Below are positions 7,367-15,490 of a stretch of DNA of 33,338 nucleotides, piece by piece; the first letter of the stretch is position 1; the number at the start of each line of letters is the position of its first letter. The DNA is from Andeanibacterium sp035497315 (GTDB lineage Bacteria > Pseudomonadota > Alphaproteobacteria > Sphingomonadales > Sphingomonadaceae): assembly GCA_035497315.1 (NCBI GenBank), contig DATJDU010000040.1, forward strand, positions 1 to 33,338, given 5' to 3'. The notes beneath the pieces are model-generated. The model was not told where the DNA came from. It saw nothing but the letters and a program-made list of their open reading frames with translations, and did no database searches. The position numbers were made by a program, and so were the translations under genes.

Positions 7367-8584
7367 TCACATTGCGACGGATGCCTGTAGCCACAATTTG
7401 TCTGTATCAACGCCGAAACCGTCGGCGTCATAGCTGGCATATCTGGCCGTCAACCCCACCTTGCCGAGCTTGAAGCCCACCGAAGCATCCCACTCGCTGC
7501 CATAACCAACCCCGCCGAAATCGCTTTCAAAGCTGTGCCATGTCAGCGCGGCATTCAGCCCCGGCAGCGACTTCACCCCGATGAATTTGTATCCGGCGCT
7601 GATCGAATAATCCCGCAGTCCCGATGCCGGGGTGGTGAGGAACAGGTCAGCCCATCCGTTGAAGGCATGCAATGTGGCGAGCGGCGTCTGGAAGGCAGCC
7701 ACGCCGCCATCGCTGCCCAATTCCTCATAGCCCGCCTTGAGGCTCGCCCCGGCGATACCCAACCCGGCTTCGAGATTGTAATATTCCGCCCGATAGGAGG
7801 TGGGATTGCCGCCCAGATCGGACTGGGTGGCAAAGCTCGCGGCGAGATCCAGCGCCACGCCGCCGCCCAGCTTGAAACTGCCCGCCGCGCGCAGCCCATA
7901 GGTCTGGCTGCTGAAAGCAAGGCGGGTGTCGTAATCCACCAGATAGGCAAAGGCGCCCAGCTTCACCGGCTTCAAATCGGCCGAGGCATTCAGCAGCACC
8001 AGATCGCCATCGAAATGCTCGTTCGGGCTGTCCGTGCCAAAGACTGTCCGCTGGGAGATCGCATAGGCGGCATCGAGCTTCACCGGGCCGATCGCAGCCT
8101 GCGCCCGCACCGCGTCGAAGGTCTGTTCGTTCTGCCGCCAGCCGACATTGCCCACGAAACGCGCATTGTCCTGCACGATGCGCTGGCGGCCCACGGTGAG
8201 GCTGTAACCGCCCTTCGCATAGCCGACCTGCAGGCGGTTCAGCTCGATATTCTCGGGGTCCGCCACGGTGGGATAGGGCTCCACCCCGTTGCCGGGCAAA
8301 GTGTCGTTATAATGGTCGGAGACAGCGCCCGTCCCTTCCCCTTCGGCGAGCAGGGAGAAACCGCCCGCCTTGAGTTCCGCGCCCAACCGCAGACGAAGCG
8401 TCACTGCATCGGCATCCTTTGCGATCCCTGTCCGGCTGACATGTTCATATCGCAGATTGGCATCGAGGATCGGATCGAGCGTGGCTCCGTCGCCAAGGGC
8501 GATCGGATCGCCCGGCGCGGCCCATGCGGGGGTGGCGAAAGCGAAGGTGGAAACAGCGGCGAGGGAAAGGAATTTGAAGCGCAT
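7367..8584 (-). CDS. Outer-membrane beta-barrel porin (alginate-export/OprD-like) in the nitrate operon
   Basis: 405 residues with a clear signal peptide (about 22 residues ending Pro-Ala-Trp-Ala-Ala). The rest shows the alternating polar/hydrophobic, Gly- and aromatic-rich strands of an outer-membrane barrel, with a mid-protein G-R-Q-R-I motif and a strand-like C-terminus. The overall pattern is that of the alginate-export/OprD-like porin group, recognised by style rather than by a diagnostic motif. GGGAGG about 6 nt before the ATG supports the start. It sits between the nitrate ABC transporter and nirB on the same strand, so a role in nitrate or nitrite passage through the outer membrane is a reasonable inference but unproven. 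Confidence 0.75.
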   Translation of the reverse strand: MRFKFLSLAAVSTFAFATPAWAAPGDPIALGDGATLDPILDANLRYEHVSRTGIAKDADAVTLRLRLGAELKAGGFSLLAEGEGTGAVSDHYNDTLPGNGVEPYPTVADPENIELNRLQVGYAKGGYSLTVGRQRIVQDNARFVGNVGWRQNEQTFDAVRAQAAIGPVKLDAAYAISQRTVFGTDSPNEHFDGDLVLLNASADLKPVKLGAFAYLVDYDTRLAFSSQTYGLRAAGSFKLGGGVALDLAASFATQSDLGGNPTSYRAEYYNLEAGLGIAGASLKAGYEELGSDGGVAAFQTPLATLHAFNGWADLFLTTPASGLRDYSISAGYKFIGVKSLPGLNAALTWHSFESDFGGVGYGSEWDASVGFKLGKVGLTARYASYDADGFGVDTDKLWLQASVAM

Positions 8585-8688
8585 CTATACCTCCCTGTCC
8601 GGCACCTGAGGCCGGCGTGAGAGGCGAGCGCCATTGCCCGCCGGGTGATCGGACAAGCCTCAACACAAGGCCGCCCGCAGTTCCGAAC

Positions 8689-8704
8689 GCCGGGGAAGCC
8701 GGCG
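8689..8704 (-). repeat. Short hairpin between nrtCD and the porin gene
   Basis: CGCCGG/CCGGCG, 6 bp with a 4-nt loop, inside the 153-nt gap 8585-8737. No U-run follows it in transcript sense. It could be an mRNA processing or stabilising hairpin. Apart from it and the porin ribosome site I see nothing in the gap, and no NasT-type hairpins. Confidence 0.3.
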
Positions 8705-8737
8705 CCCTTGCCGACTTCCCTCTCTCCCAATGGCGTA

Positions 8738-10423
8738 TCAGGCCGCCTTTGCGGCGGGCCCGTGATCGTATTCGGCAAGGAAATGCAGCACTTCCTGCCG
8801 GTATTGATAGAATTTCGGATCTTCCAGCAGCGCCTTGCGGTCGCGCGGACGCGGCAGATCGACCTTCAGCACCTTGCCGATGGTCGCGTTGGGGCCATTG
8901 GTCATCATCACCACGCGGTCGGCCAGCAGGATCGCCTCGTCCACGTCATGCGTCACCATGATCGCGGTGACCTTGGTGCGGTTCCACACCTCCACCAGAA
9001 CGTCCTGCAAATCCCACCGTGTCAGGCTGTCGAGCATACCGAAGGGTTCATCAAGCAGCAGCAAACGCGGGCTGAGCGCGAAAGCACGGGCGATGCCCAC
9101 CCGCTGGCGCATGCCGTTGGACATTTCGGCGGCGAGCTTGTCCTTCGCATCGCCCAGGCCCACCCGTTCGAGATAATAGTCCACGATATCGCGTCGCTCG
9201 GCCCTGGCGGCGTGGGGATAGACCCGCTCCACCCCCAGCGCGACATTCTGCCGGGCAGTGAGCCATGGCATCAGGCTGGGCGCCTGAAACACCACGGCCT
9301 TATCCGGCCCGGCAATGTCGATCTCCCGATTGTCGAGCACGATGCCGCCGCTGCTGATCGAATTGAGCCCAGCCGCCATGGTCAGCACTGTGGACTTGCC
9401 GCAACCGGAATGGCCGATGAGGGAGACGAACTCTCCCCTGTCCATCAGCAGGTTGAAATCCTCCACCACGGTCAGCGGCCCGCTGGGAGTGGGATACACC
9501 TTCCTTAGCTTGTAGAATTCCAGATAGCGGCTCTCCACCGCGCTACGTGCCGCATCGCGATAGGCTTGCGGCGGAGGAGCAAGGTCCAGCGGAGCGACAT
9601 TCGGCAGGGGCACAGCGCTATCCGCCCCGCTGGAGGTGCCAGCGTTCAGCTGGCCAAGATAATCGACGATCTGCTTGCGCAAATGCTGGAAGCCCACATC
9701 GTCATTCATTGCCTCCCGACCACGCGGGCGAGGGATTGCGACATCGAAGGTCCGGCCGATCCGCGCGGCGGGCGCGGGGGTGAGCACGGCCACCCGGTCT
9801 GCCAGCAGCAGCGCTTCGTCCACGTCGTTGGTGACCAGGATGATGGTGCGTTTTTCTTCCTTGCGGATGCGTTCGATTTCGTTCTGCAACTTCGCGCGTG
9901 TGAGCGCATCGAGTGCAGACAAGGGCTCGTCCAGCAGCAGGATTTCCGGCTCCATCGCCAGTGCCCGGGCCACTGCCACGCGCTGCCGCATCCCGCCGGA
10001 AAGCTGGGCCGGCTTACGCTCTGCCGCATGGCCGAGGCCCACCAGCGCCACCTTCTGCTTCACCAGAGCGGCGCGTTCGGCCCTGCCCATATCTTTATGG
10101 CCCGCATCCACTGCCAGCGCGACATTGGCCTCCACGGTCAGCCAGGGGAACAGGGAGTAGGACTGGAACACCAGCCCCCGGTCCTTGCCCGGCCCATCGA
10201 TCGGCTCGCCCTTCAGCAGGATCTCGCCCGCATCGGGCTCGAGCAGGCCGGCGATGGCGGAAATCAGCGTTGTTTTTCCCGCGCCGGAAAAGCCCAGGAT
10301 CGCGACGAATTCCCCTTCCGAGACGTCCAGATCGATTCCCGCCAGAACCTCGCTGACGCCGCCGGACTTGCCGGTGTAGCTCTTGCGGACACCCCTGAGG
10401 GACAGGATCGGCTGAGTGTTCAT
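8738..10423 (-). CDS. Nitrate ABC transporter, two ATPase domains fused in one chain (NrtC-NrtD type)
   Basis: 561 residues holding two complete ABC ATPase domains joined by a Pro/Ala-rich linker (about 262-295). Domain 1: Walker A G44-F-S-G-A-G-K-T, Q-loop near 87, signature L-S-G-G-M at 141-145, Walker B ending L-L-L-D-E-P at 162-167. Domain 2: Walker A G337-H-S-G-C-G-K-S-T, signature M-S-N-G-M at 434-438, Walker B L-L-L-D-E-P at 455-460. The switch histidine is present in domain 2 (T-H-D, H492) but replaced by Asn in domain 1 (T-N-D, N199). Domain 2 resembles the nitrate/bicarbonate ATPases (R-V-V-M-M-T-N-G-P after the switch region). It powers import with NrtB and NrtA and starts 10 nt after the nrtB stop. 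Confidence 0.9.
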   Translation of the reverse strand: MNTQPILSLRGVRKSYTGKSGGVSEVLAGIDLDVSEGEFVAILGFSGAGKTTLISAIAGLLEPDAGEILLKGEPIDGPGKDRGLVFQSYSLFPWLTVEANVALAVDAGHKDMGRAERAALVKQKVALVGLGHAAERKPAQLSGGMRQRVAVARALAMEPEILLLDEPLSALDALTRAKLQNEIERIRKEEKRTIILVTNDVDEALLLADRVAVLTPAPAARIGRTFDVAIPRPRGREAMNDDVGFQHLRKQIVDYLGQLNAGTSSGADSAVPLPNVAPLDLAPPPQAYRDAARSAVESRYLEFYKLRKVYPTPSGPLTVVEDFNLLMDRGEFVSLIGHSGCGKSTVLTMAAGLNSISSGGIVLDNREIDIAGPDKAVVFQAPSLMPWLTARQNVALGVERVYPHAARAERRDIVDYYLERVGLGDAKDKLAAEMSNGMRQRVGIARAFALSPRLLLLDEPFGMLDSLTRWDLQDVLVEVWNRTKVTAIMVTHDVDEAILLADRVVMMTNGPNATIGKVLKVDLPRPRDRKALLEDPKFYQYRQEVLHFLAEYDHGPAAKAA

Positions 10424-10433
10424 AGCTCCCCCC

Positions 10434-11483
10434 TCAGATCGTGTGGTTGCGATTGGCGAGCGACTGGAGCGCCATCATCGCGCGGTCCAGCCCGAAGCCG
10501 ATGAAGCCGATCACGATCACCGCGAACATGATCCGCGCGAGGCTTTGCGAGCTGCCGTTCTGGAATTCGTCCCACACGAATTTCCCTAGGCCCGGGTTCT
10601 GCGCGAGCATTTCCGCAGCGATCAGCACCATCCAGCCCACGCCGAGCGACAGGCGCATCCCTGTGAATATATAGGGTAGCGCCGATGGCAGGATGAGACG
10701 GGTAAGCTTGGCGAACCAGCCCAGCCGCAGCACGCGGCCGACATTGAGCAGATCCTTGTCGATACTCGCCGCACCGATGGCGGTGTTGATCAATGTCGGC
10801 CAGAGCGAGCACAACATCACGACCAGCGCGGAGATGACGAAGGCCTTGGGAAGGACGGGATCGGGGCTGGTGATCATGGCCGAGATCACCATGGTGACGA
10901 TCGGCAGCCAGGCCAGCGGACTGACCGGCTTCATGATCTGCACCAGCGGATTGATCGCAGCGTTGATCCGCCTGGAAAGGCCGCACACGAGCCCGATGGG
11001 CACTGCGAGCAAAGTCGCCAGTCCAAAGCCCAGAGCCACTGTCTCAAGCGAAGTCAGCACCTGATCCGGGAAAGTCGGTGGGCCGGAATAGTTGAATTCC
11101 CGCACCGCCTCAGGATTGCCGGCCGCAATCGCCGCTGCGTTGCTGGCTTCCTGCTGGGCGTAGAACTCCGCCTCGCTCGTCTTTGCCGCGCTCCATTCCT
11201 CGTAGAGCGACACGCCTTGCCCGGCGACTTCCACGGGGCCGGGCAATGAACCAAGCGAAGTCTGGACCTGCGGGGCCAGCACGGCCCACAGGCCGATGAA
11301 GGCGGCTATCCCGATCAGCGGCCAGACATATTCGCGAGCATGGGCGACAATCCTGCCCAATATGGTGCTGCGCGGCCCGGCCGGGGCATCCGCCAAAGCG
11401 GGAGGGGGGGCAGTCTGTGCCGCGGGGGCCGTATCATCCTGCATCGGTTCGGCATCTTCCAGTTCGGCATAAAGGGTAGCCAT
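10434..11483 (-). CDS. nrtB: Nitrate ABC transporter permease
   Basis: 349 residues; inner-membrane permease of the NrtABCD importer. A cytoplasmic Ala/Pro-rich N-terminal tail (about 45 residues) precedes the first membrane segment. A region of about 60 residues with several charged and Asn/Ala-rich stretches follows, then the usual block of five membrane helices. The cytoplasmic coupling (EAA-type) loop is visible as A-A-S-I-D-K-D-L-L-N-V-G-R with L-P-S-A-L-P downstream, and G-M-R-L-S-L-G-V-G-W is typical of nitrate/sulfonate/taurine permeases. AGGAG lies 6 nt before the ATG. It is preceded by nrtA (40-nt gap) and followed by the fused ATPase (10-nt gap). The N-terminal insertion relative to short NrtB proteins makes this a long family member. 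Confidence 0.9.
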   Translation of the reverse strand: MATLYAELEDAEPMQDDTAPAAQTAPPPALADAPAGPRSTILGRIVAHAREYVWPLIGIAAFIGLWAVLAPQVQTSLGSLPGPVEVAGQGVSLYEEWSAAKTSEAEFYAQQEASNAAAIAAGNPEAVREFNYSGPPTFPDQVLTSLETVALGFGLATLLAVPIGLVCGLSRRINAAINPLVQIMKPVSPLAWLPIVTMVISAMITSPDPVLPKAFVISALVVMLCSLWPTLINTAIGAASIDKDLLNVGRVLRLGWFAKLTRLILPSALPYIFTGMRLSLGVGWMVLIAAEMLAQNPGLGKFVWDEFQNGSSQSLARIMFAVIVIGFIGFGLDRAMMALQSLANRNHTI

Positions 11484-11523
11484 ATCGTACTCCTGAATTC
11501 CTTCAGCGTCGCGCCAGACCGCC

Positions 11524-12951
11524 CTAGCGGACCCCGCCCGGTGTGACCTTCTGGCCCTGCTTCAGGCCGATGCTGAATTTCGCGAGATAGGCGTTGGGCG
11601 TGCGGCCATCGTATGTGATGCTGTCGATGAAACCGTTCTGCGGTGCGCGGAAACCGTCGGTTTCGGGTACGCTGGCGGCGGGGATCGCGCCCTTGTCCAC
11701 CAATGCCCTGGCTGCCGCCATGTATAGGTCCGGGCGATAGACAGCCCTGGCCGTATCGACATACCACTGGTCCGGCCGATCCTGATCGATCTGGCCCCAG
11801 CGACGCATCTGGGTGAGATACCAGATAGCGTCCGAATAGAAGGGATAGCCCGCGAATTTGTCGAAGAAGATGTTGAAGCCGGGCGCCGGGCGGGTATCGC
11901 CGGGCTCGAATGTGAACTGGCCGGTCATGGAGGCGGCGATCACCTTCTCATCCGCGCCGACATAGTTGGGCTGCGCAAGGATCTTCACTGCCTCTGCCCG
12001 GTTCGCGCCGCCATCGGCATCCAGCCATTGCTGCGCCTTGATGATCGCACGCAGCATGGCGGCAGTGGTGGCGGGATATCTGTCGGCGAAATCCTTTCTG
12101 AGGCCCAGAACCTTTTCAGGATTATCATGCCAGATCTGATCGTCCGTAATGACCGGTACGCCGATCTTCTTCTGCACGGCGGCCTGGTTCCACGGCTCGC
12201 CAACGCAATAGCCTTCGATCGTGCCGGCTTCCAGAGTGGCGGGCATCTGCGGCGGCGGCGTTACCGACAGCTTCACATCCGCCCCCACGGTGCCCCCGAC
12301 ATCGCCCGGCGTGTAGAAGCCGGGATTAAGCCCGCCCGCCGCCAGCCAATAGCGCAGTTCGTAATTGTGGGTGCTCACCGGGAAGACCATGCCCATGGTG
12401 AACGGCTTGCCCTGCTGCTTGAACCCGTCGACCACCGGCTTCAGCGCGGCGGCAGAGATCGGGTGCTTCACCTTGCCGTCAGGCCCCTTGGGCAAGCCCG
12501 GCTTAATCTGGTTCCACACCTTGTTGGAAAGGGTGATGGCATTGCCGTTGAGATCCATGCTCAGCGGCGCGATCAGATCGGCCTTGGTGCCATAACCGAT
12601 GGTGGCGGCAATCGGCTGGCCCGCCAGCATATGCGCTCCATCCAGCTGGCCGCCGATCACCCCGTCCAGCAGCACTTTCCAATTGGCCTGCGGCTCCAGC
12701 GCGACGTTGAGGCCTTCCTCCGCGAAGAAGCCCTTTTCCTTGGCAATGGCGAGTGGAGCCATATCGGTCAGCTTGATGAAGCCCAGCTTGAGGCTGGGTT
12801 TCTCGATGGCCCCGTCCGCAGACGAGGCGGCATTCGCGTCAGCCCCGCTTTTGCTGCCCCCGCCCGATCCACAGCCCGCCAATGCGGCGCTTGCCAGCAA
12901 GGCCACGATTACGCTGCGGCGATTGAACTTGCTTCCCACGATCCCGGCCAT
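11524..12951 (-). CDS. nrtA: Nitrate-binding lipoprotein of the ABC transporter
   Basis: 475 residues. The N-terminus is a lipoprotein signal: N-R-R-S then a hydrophobic run ending L24-A-G-C27, so the mature protein should be lipidated and held at the membrane facing the periplasm. A Gly/Ser/Ala linker follows, then the NrtA/SsuA-like two-lobe binding domain, with family segments such as H-M-L-A-G-Q-P, Y-E-L-R-Y-W-L-A-A-G-G and Y-C-V-G-E-P-W-N. These last two occur almost unchanged in NasS encoded next door, consistent with the same ligand. The ribosome site before the ATG is weak; a GTG four codons later is an alternative. Transcription should depend on the leader at 12983-13089. Confidence 0.92.
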   Translation of the reverse strand: MAGIVGSKFNRRSVIVALLASAALAGCGSGGGSKSGADANAASSADGAIEKPSLKLGFIKLTDMAPLAIAKEKGFFAEEGLNVALEPQANWKVLLDGVIGGQLDGAHMLAGQPIAATIGYGTKADLIAPLSMDLNGNAITLSNKVWNQIKPGLPKGPDGKVKHPISAAALKPVVDGFKQQGKPFTMGMVFPVSTHNYELRYWLAAGGLNPGFYTPGDVGGTVGADVKLSVTPPPQMPATLEAGTIEGYCVGEPWNQAAVQKKIGVPVITDDQIWHDNPEKVLGLRKDFADRYPATTAAMLRAIIKAQQWLDADGGANRAEAVKILAQPNYVGADEKVIAASMTGQFTFEPGDTRPAPGFNIFFDKFAGYPFYSDAIWYLTQMRRWGQIDQDRPDQWYVDTARAVYRPDLYMAAARALVDKGAIPAASVPETDGFRAPQNGFIDSITYDGRTPNAYLAKFSIGLKQGQKVTPGGVR

Positions 12952-12982
12952 TCGCTTTGTCCATCGCTATGGCGCACAACGC

Positions 12983-13029
12983 AAAAAGCCGCCACGATTC
13001 AGCCCCGGTTATGGAGCGGATCGGGCGGC
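12983..13029 (-). terminator. Leader intrinsic terminator before nrtA
   Basis: In transcript sense GCCGCC pairs with GGCGGC, extended inward by CGAT/ATCG after a one-base bulge, giving about 10 bp, followed by five U residues (12983-12987). It lies 32 nt before the nrtA start and shares its 5' arm with hairpin P2 of the leader. Confidence 0.8.
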
Positions 13030-13089
13030 GACGTTGCCACGCAATGTTGAAATTTGTCCGGCCAATCTTGAGCCATCCCACATCGGATG
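13025..13089 (-). promoter_or_regulatory. NasT (ANTAR) antiterminator leader of nrtA-nrtB-nrtCD
   Basis: P2 is GUGGC-AACGUC-GCCGC (13025-13040), the same stem as in the nirB leader and a loop differing at one base, with A1 and G4. P1 is CAUCC-GAUGUG-GGAUG (13074-13089), a five-pair stem with a six-base loop whose first base is G rather than A and fourth base G. The P1-P2 spacing is 33 nt here against 32 nt in the nirB leader, which is why I equate the hairpins in spite of the loop difference. P2 competes with the terminator. Regulation by NasT is inferred. Confidence 0.75.
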
Positions 13090-13142
13090 ATCCGCCCGGA
13101 CGAATGGATCAGTAACCGATTCGCCCGAGCGCCGTAAAGGGG

Positions 13143-13159
13143 TTTTTGCAACGCAGCAT
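13143..13159 (-). promoter_or_regulatory. Element shared with the nirB leader (nrtA copy)
   Basis: In minus-strand sense ATGCTGC-GT-TGCAAAAA, 53 nt upstream of P1 and beginning 11 nt past the nasS stop codon. It matches the nirB copy at 15 of 17 positions. A promoter inside the nasS-nrtA gap would let nrtA be transcribed separately from nasTS. Confidence 0.45.
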
Positions 13160-13170
13160 GAAATTGCCGT

Positions 13171-14379
13171 TCAGGACAGCTTCTCAAGATAGGCCGGAAT
13201 GTCATCCGGATCGAAGATGACTCCATCGAAAAAACTGTTTGGAGACAATACTATATCGCCCTGCTGGGCGGTTACGGAAGTGAGCCCGCGCAGGCTCCCT
13301 TCGACCTTCGAACTGGCTCCGGGGAGGATGTCCCCCGTACCCATTAGCGCACTGCGGTAGACATCCGGGCGGAACACACGAGCGGCCGCCTCTGCATCAT
13401 GCGCGGAATATGTCAGCCCATCCCAGCGCAGCAGCTGCGAATAGAGCCATTCGGCCTGGCTTACCCAGGGGAAGTTCGCCGCTTCGCGATATTGGAACAT
13501 AAAATCGGAATAATGGACCGGCTTTCCGCCCTGTTTCAGCACAAGCCGGTCGGCGATCGAGCGCATGATGAGCCCGGCATCGCCATCGAGATACTCCCGG
13601 CGCGCGAGAATCGCGGCGTTGACCTGCCAGTTCTCCGGCTCCACGAAGTGCCGTCCCGCCTTGCGCATGGCGCGGATCAGTGCCTCGAAAGCGGGGCGGC
13701 GATCCTCCAGTACAGGCTCGCGCATGGCCAGCACCTTTTCCACGCCGCGCCGCCAGATCTGCGCGGTGGCGAGCACAATTACCCCCACGCCGCGATCCAC
13801 GCAGACGCTGTTCCACGGTTCGCCCACACAGGCGCCATGGACTTCGCCGCTGGCCAGCGCATCGGCCATGAAAGGGGGCGGTACGGTGACGATATCGATA
13901 TCGCGGTCCGGCTGAATTCCGCAGGCTGCCAGCCAGTATCGCAACATATAGCTGTGGCTGGAATAACGGTGGACCACACCGAAACGCATCCGTTCGCCCC
14001 TGGCCGCAAGATCGCGTACCTCCTGCGCCAGTGCCTCGCCCACAAGGCGCGGATCGCCAAGGGAATCCGCCGGTGCAACCTTGCCTGCAAGGGCGATCGA
14101 CAAGGTGACCGCATTGCCGTTCAGGCCGAGCACAAAGGGTGCAGAAAGGGGCTGAGGGGGACGATTCCGGCCCAGAGTGGTGGCTATCGCCAGCGGCGCC
14201 AGCATATGGGCAGCATCGCTGTGGCCATAGAGCAGACGATCGAGCACTGTCGCCCAGGAGACATCGCGCACGAAGTCCAGCGACAGCCCCTCTTCCTCCG
14301 CAAAGCCATGCTCCTGCGCCAGGATCGGCAGGCAGGCATCGACGAGCGGCAGGAAGCCGATGGTCAGCTTTTCGCTCAT
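13171..14379 (-). CDS. nasS: Cytoplasmic nitrate/nitrite sensor, NrtA-like
   Basis: 402 residues with the NrtA/CmpA binding-protein fold but no signal peptide: the chain begins directly with the first beta strand (L-T-I-G-F-L-P-L). It shares with NrtA the tracts H-M-L-A-P, L-N-G-N-A-V-T-L-S, M-L-R-Y-W-L-A-A-C-G and C-V-G-E-P-W-N. In known systems NasS holds NasT in an inactive complex and releases it when nitrate or nitrite binds. GGGAGA 6 nt before the ATG supports the start. It follows nasT with a 34-nt gap on the same strand, the usual nasTS or nasST pairing. Its cytoplasmic location follows from the missing signal and its known role. Confidence 0.9.
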   Translation of the reverse strand: MSEKLTIGFLPLVDACLPILAQEHGFAEEEGLSLDFVRDVSWATVLDRLLYGHSDAAHMLAPLAIATTLGRNRPPQPLSAPFVLGLNGNAVTLSIALAGKVAPADSLGDPRLVGEALAQEVRDLAARGERMRFGVVHRYSSHSYMLRYWLAACGIQPDRDIDIVTVPPPFMADALASGEVHGACVGEPWNSVCVDRGVGVIVLATAQIWRRGVEKVLAMREPVLEDRRPAFEALIRAMRKAGRHFVEPENWQVNAAILARREYLDGDAGLIMRSIADRLVLKQGGKPVHYSDFMFQYREAANFPWVSQAEWLYSQLLRWDGLTYSAHDAEAAARVFRPDVYRSALMGTGDILPGASSKVEGSLRGLTSVTAQQGDIVLSPNSFFDGVIFDPDDIPAYLEKLS

Positions 14380-14413
14380 TGCGCGTCTCCCATGCGCTTT
14401 TCTCCCCCGCCGA

Positions 14414-14989
14414 TCATCGTTCCATCAGCTCATGCGCGGTAACGACCGCTTCCGCGATATCGACGATACGGCGGCTCGATTGCATCGCCTTGCGGCGCAA
14501 TTCGCCATAGGCCTCCGGCTCGGTGATGCCCTTGCTGTCCATCAGGATGCGCTTGGCGCGGTCGACAGTCTCGCGTTCGGCCAGTTTTCCCTTGGCCTCG
14601 GCCAGATCGGACTGGAGCCGGGCGAAGGCGGCAAAGCGTTTCACCGCCAGATCCACCACCGCGCGAATCCTGTTGGCGTGGAGCCCGTCCACCACATAGG
14701 CGGAAACGCCTGCATCGATGGAGGCGCCGATCGCATGATCGTCTGCCTCGTCCACAAACATGGCGATGGGCCGGGCCAATGCGCGGCTGACGGTGAAATA
14801 TTCCTCCAGCACGTCGCGCGAAGGATTGCCGAGATCGATCAGCACGATATCGGGCGCGATCTCCTCGATCCGCGCGAGCATTCCCTTGCGTTCGGCGATG
14901 ACGAAAATCTCGCAACCGTCGAGTTCGGCAAGCCCTTCCTCGATGACCGAGGCACGCGCTGTGCGCTCATCGACGATGGCAATCCTCAT
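14414..14989 (-). CDS. nasT: ANTAR-domain transcription antiterminator
   Basis: 191 residues. Residues 1-120 are a receiver-like domain that keeps an Asp at position 52 but has Asp101 where the conserved Lys of true receivers stands and a poor acidic pocket, in line with NasT being controlled by NasS rather than by phosphorylation. A short coiled coil (about 115-140) leads to the ANTAR domain (about 140-185), with R-A-K-R-I-L-M, E-A-Y and L-R-R-K-A-M visible. The ANTAR domain binds paired hexaloop hairpins in RNA; two such leaders occur in this locus. I used the ATG of M-R-I-A-I-V-D-E; seven more codons upstream are open, without a better ribosome site. Confidence 0.92.
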   Translation of the reverse strand: MRIAIVDERTARASVIEEGLAELDGCEIFVIAERKGMLARIEEIAPDIVLIDLGNPSRDVLEEYFTVSRALARPIAMFVDEADDHAIGASIDAGVSAYVVDGLHANRIRAVVDLAVKRFAAFARLQSDLAEAKGKLAERETVDRAKRILMDSKGITEPEAYGELRRKAMQSSRRIVDIAEAVVTAHELMER

Positions 14990-15034
14990 GCGCGCGATAT
15001 TGCAGCGCACAATGAAACTGGCAAGGGCACCGTC

Positions 15035-15490
15035 TCAGTCCACACGATAGACCGACAGATGAACGGTCGTTCCGACCTTCCCTCCCGAGGCAAGAAATAG
15101 CGAGCGGTTGACCCAGTCATAGGCGGGATGTCCGCTTTCGAGGCGGATCGCCGTGCGCATGTAATATTCGGATGGCGGCACCGCTTCGCCCGCGGCAATG
15201 CGCGCGGCGACTTCCGGCGAGGCGTGGCGGATGCCCTGGCTGACGACTTCGATCACTGCGCCATCGGCGGTTTCGATGGCATAGCGCGCATCCAGCCCCG
15301 CGATGCCGCCTGCCAGCACGGTTTGCCAATCCGCGCCCACATCAATGATTCTGCCTTCCAGCATCGGCCCGCTCGCCGTGCCGCCCACTATGGGGATGAT
15401 CCGCCGCGTGCCTGAAGGGCATTGCCCCATCTCATGCGGACGCGAAAGCTCCACCACCAGATCGAAGACATGCTCCAGCGGCGGAATCAT
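15035..15490 (-). CDS. DUF3237 family protein
   Basis: 151 residues matching the small DUF3237 family in length and layout. It opens with P-P-L-E-H-V-F-D-L, has a central G-R-I-I-D-V-G-A-D-W-Q-T segment, then L-D-A-R-Y-A-I-E-T-x-D-G and a C-terminal Y-D-W-V-N-R-S-L-F region. DUF3237 proteins form a compact beta barrel; no reaction is established. Its ATG overlaps the stop of the flavin monooxygenase by 4 bases, so the two are translationally coupled and probably work on the same compound (inference). It ends 45 nt before nasT, so read-through into nasTS is possible. A longer upstream reading lies inside the monooxygenase gene and is rejected. Confidence 0.8.
   Translation of the reverse strand: MIPPLEHVFDLVVELSRPHEMGQCPSGTRRIIPIVGGTASGPMLEGRIIDVGADWQTVLAGGIAGLDARYAIETADGAVIEVVSQGIRHASPEVAARIAAGEAVPPSEYYMRTAIRLESGHPAYDWVNRSLFLASGGKVGTTVHLSVYRVD

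Noticed and set aside
8585..8737. Third NasT leader before the porin gene
   Set aside because: Only one GC hairpin is present; no pair of six-base A1/G4 loops and no U-run.
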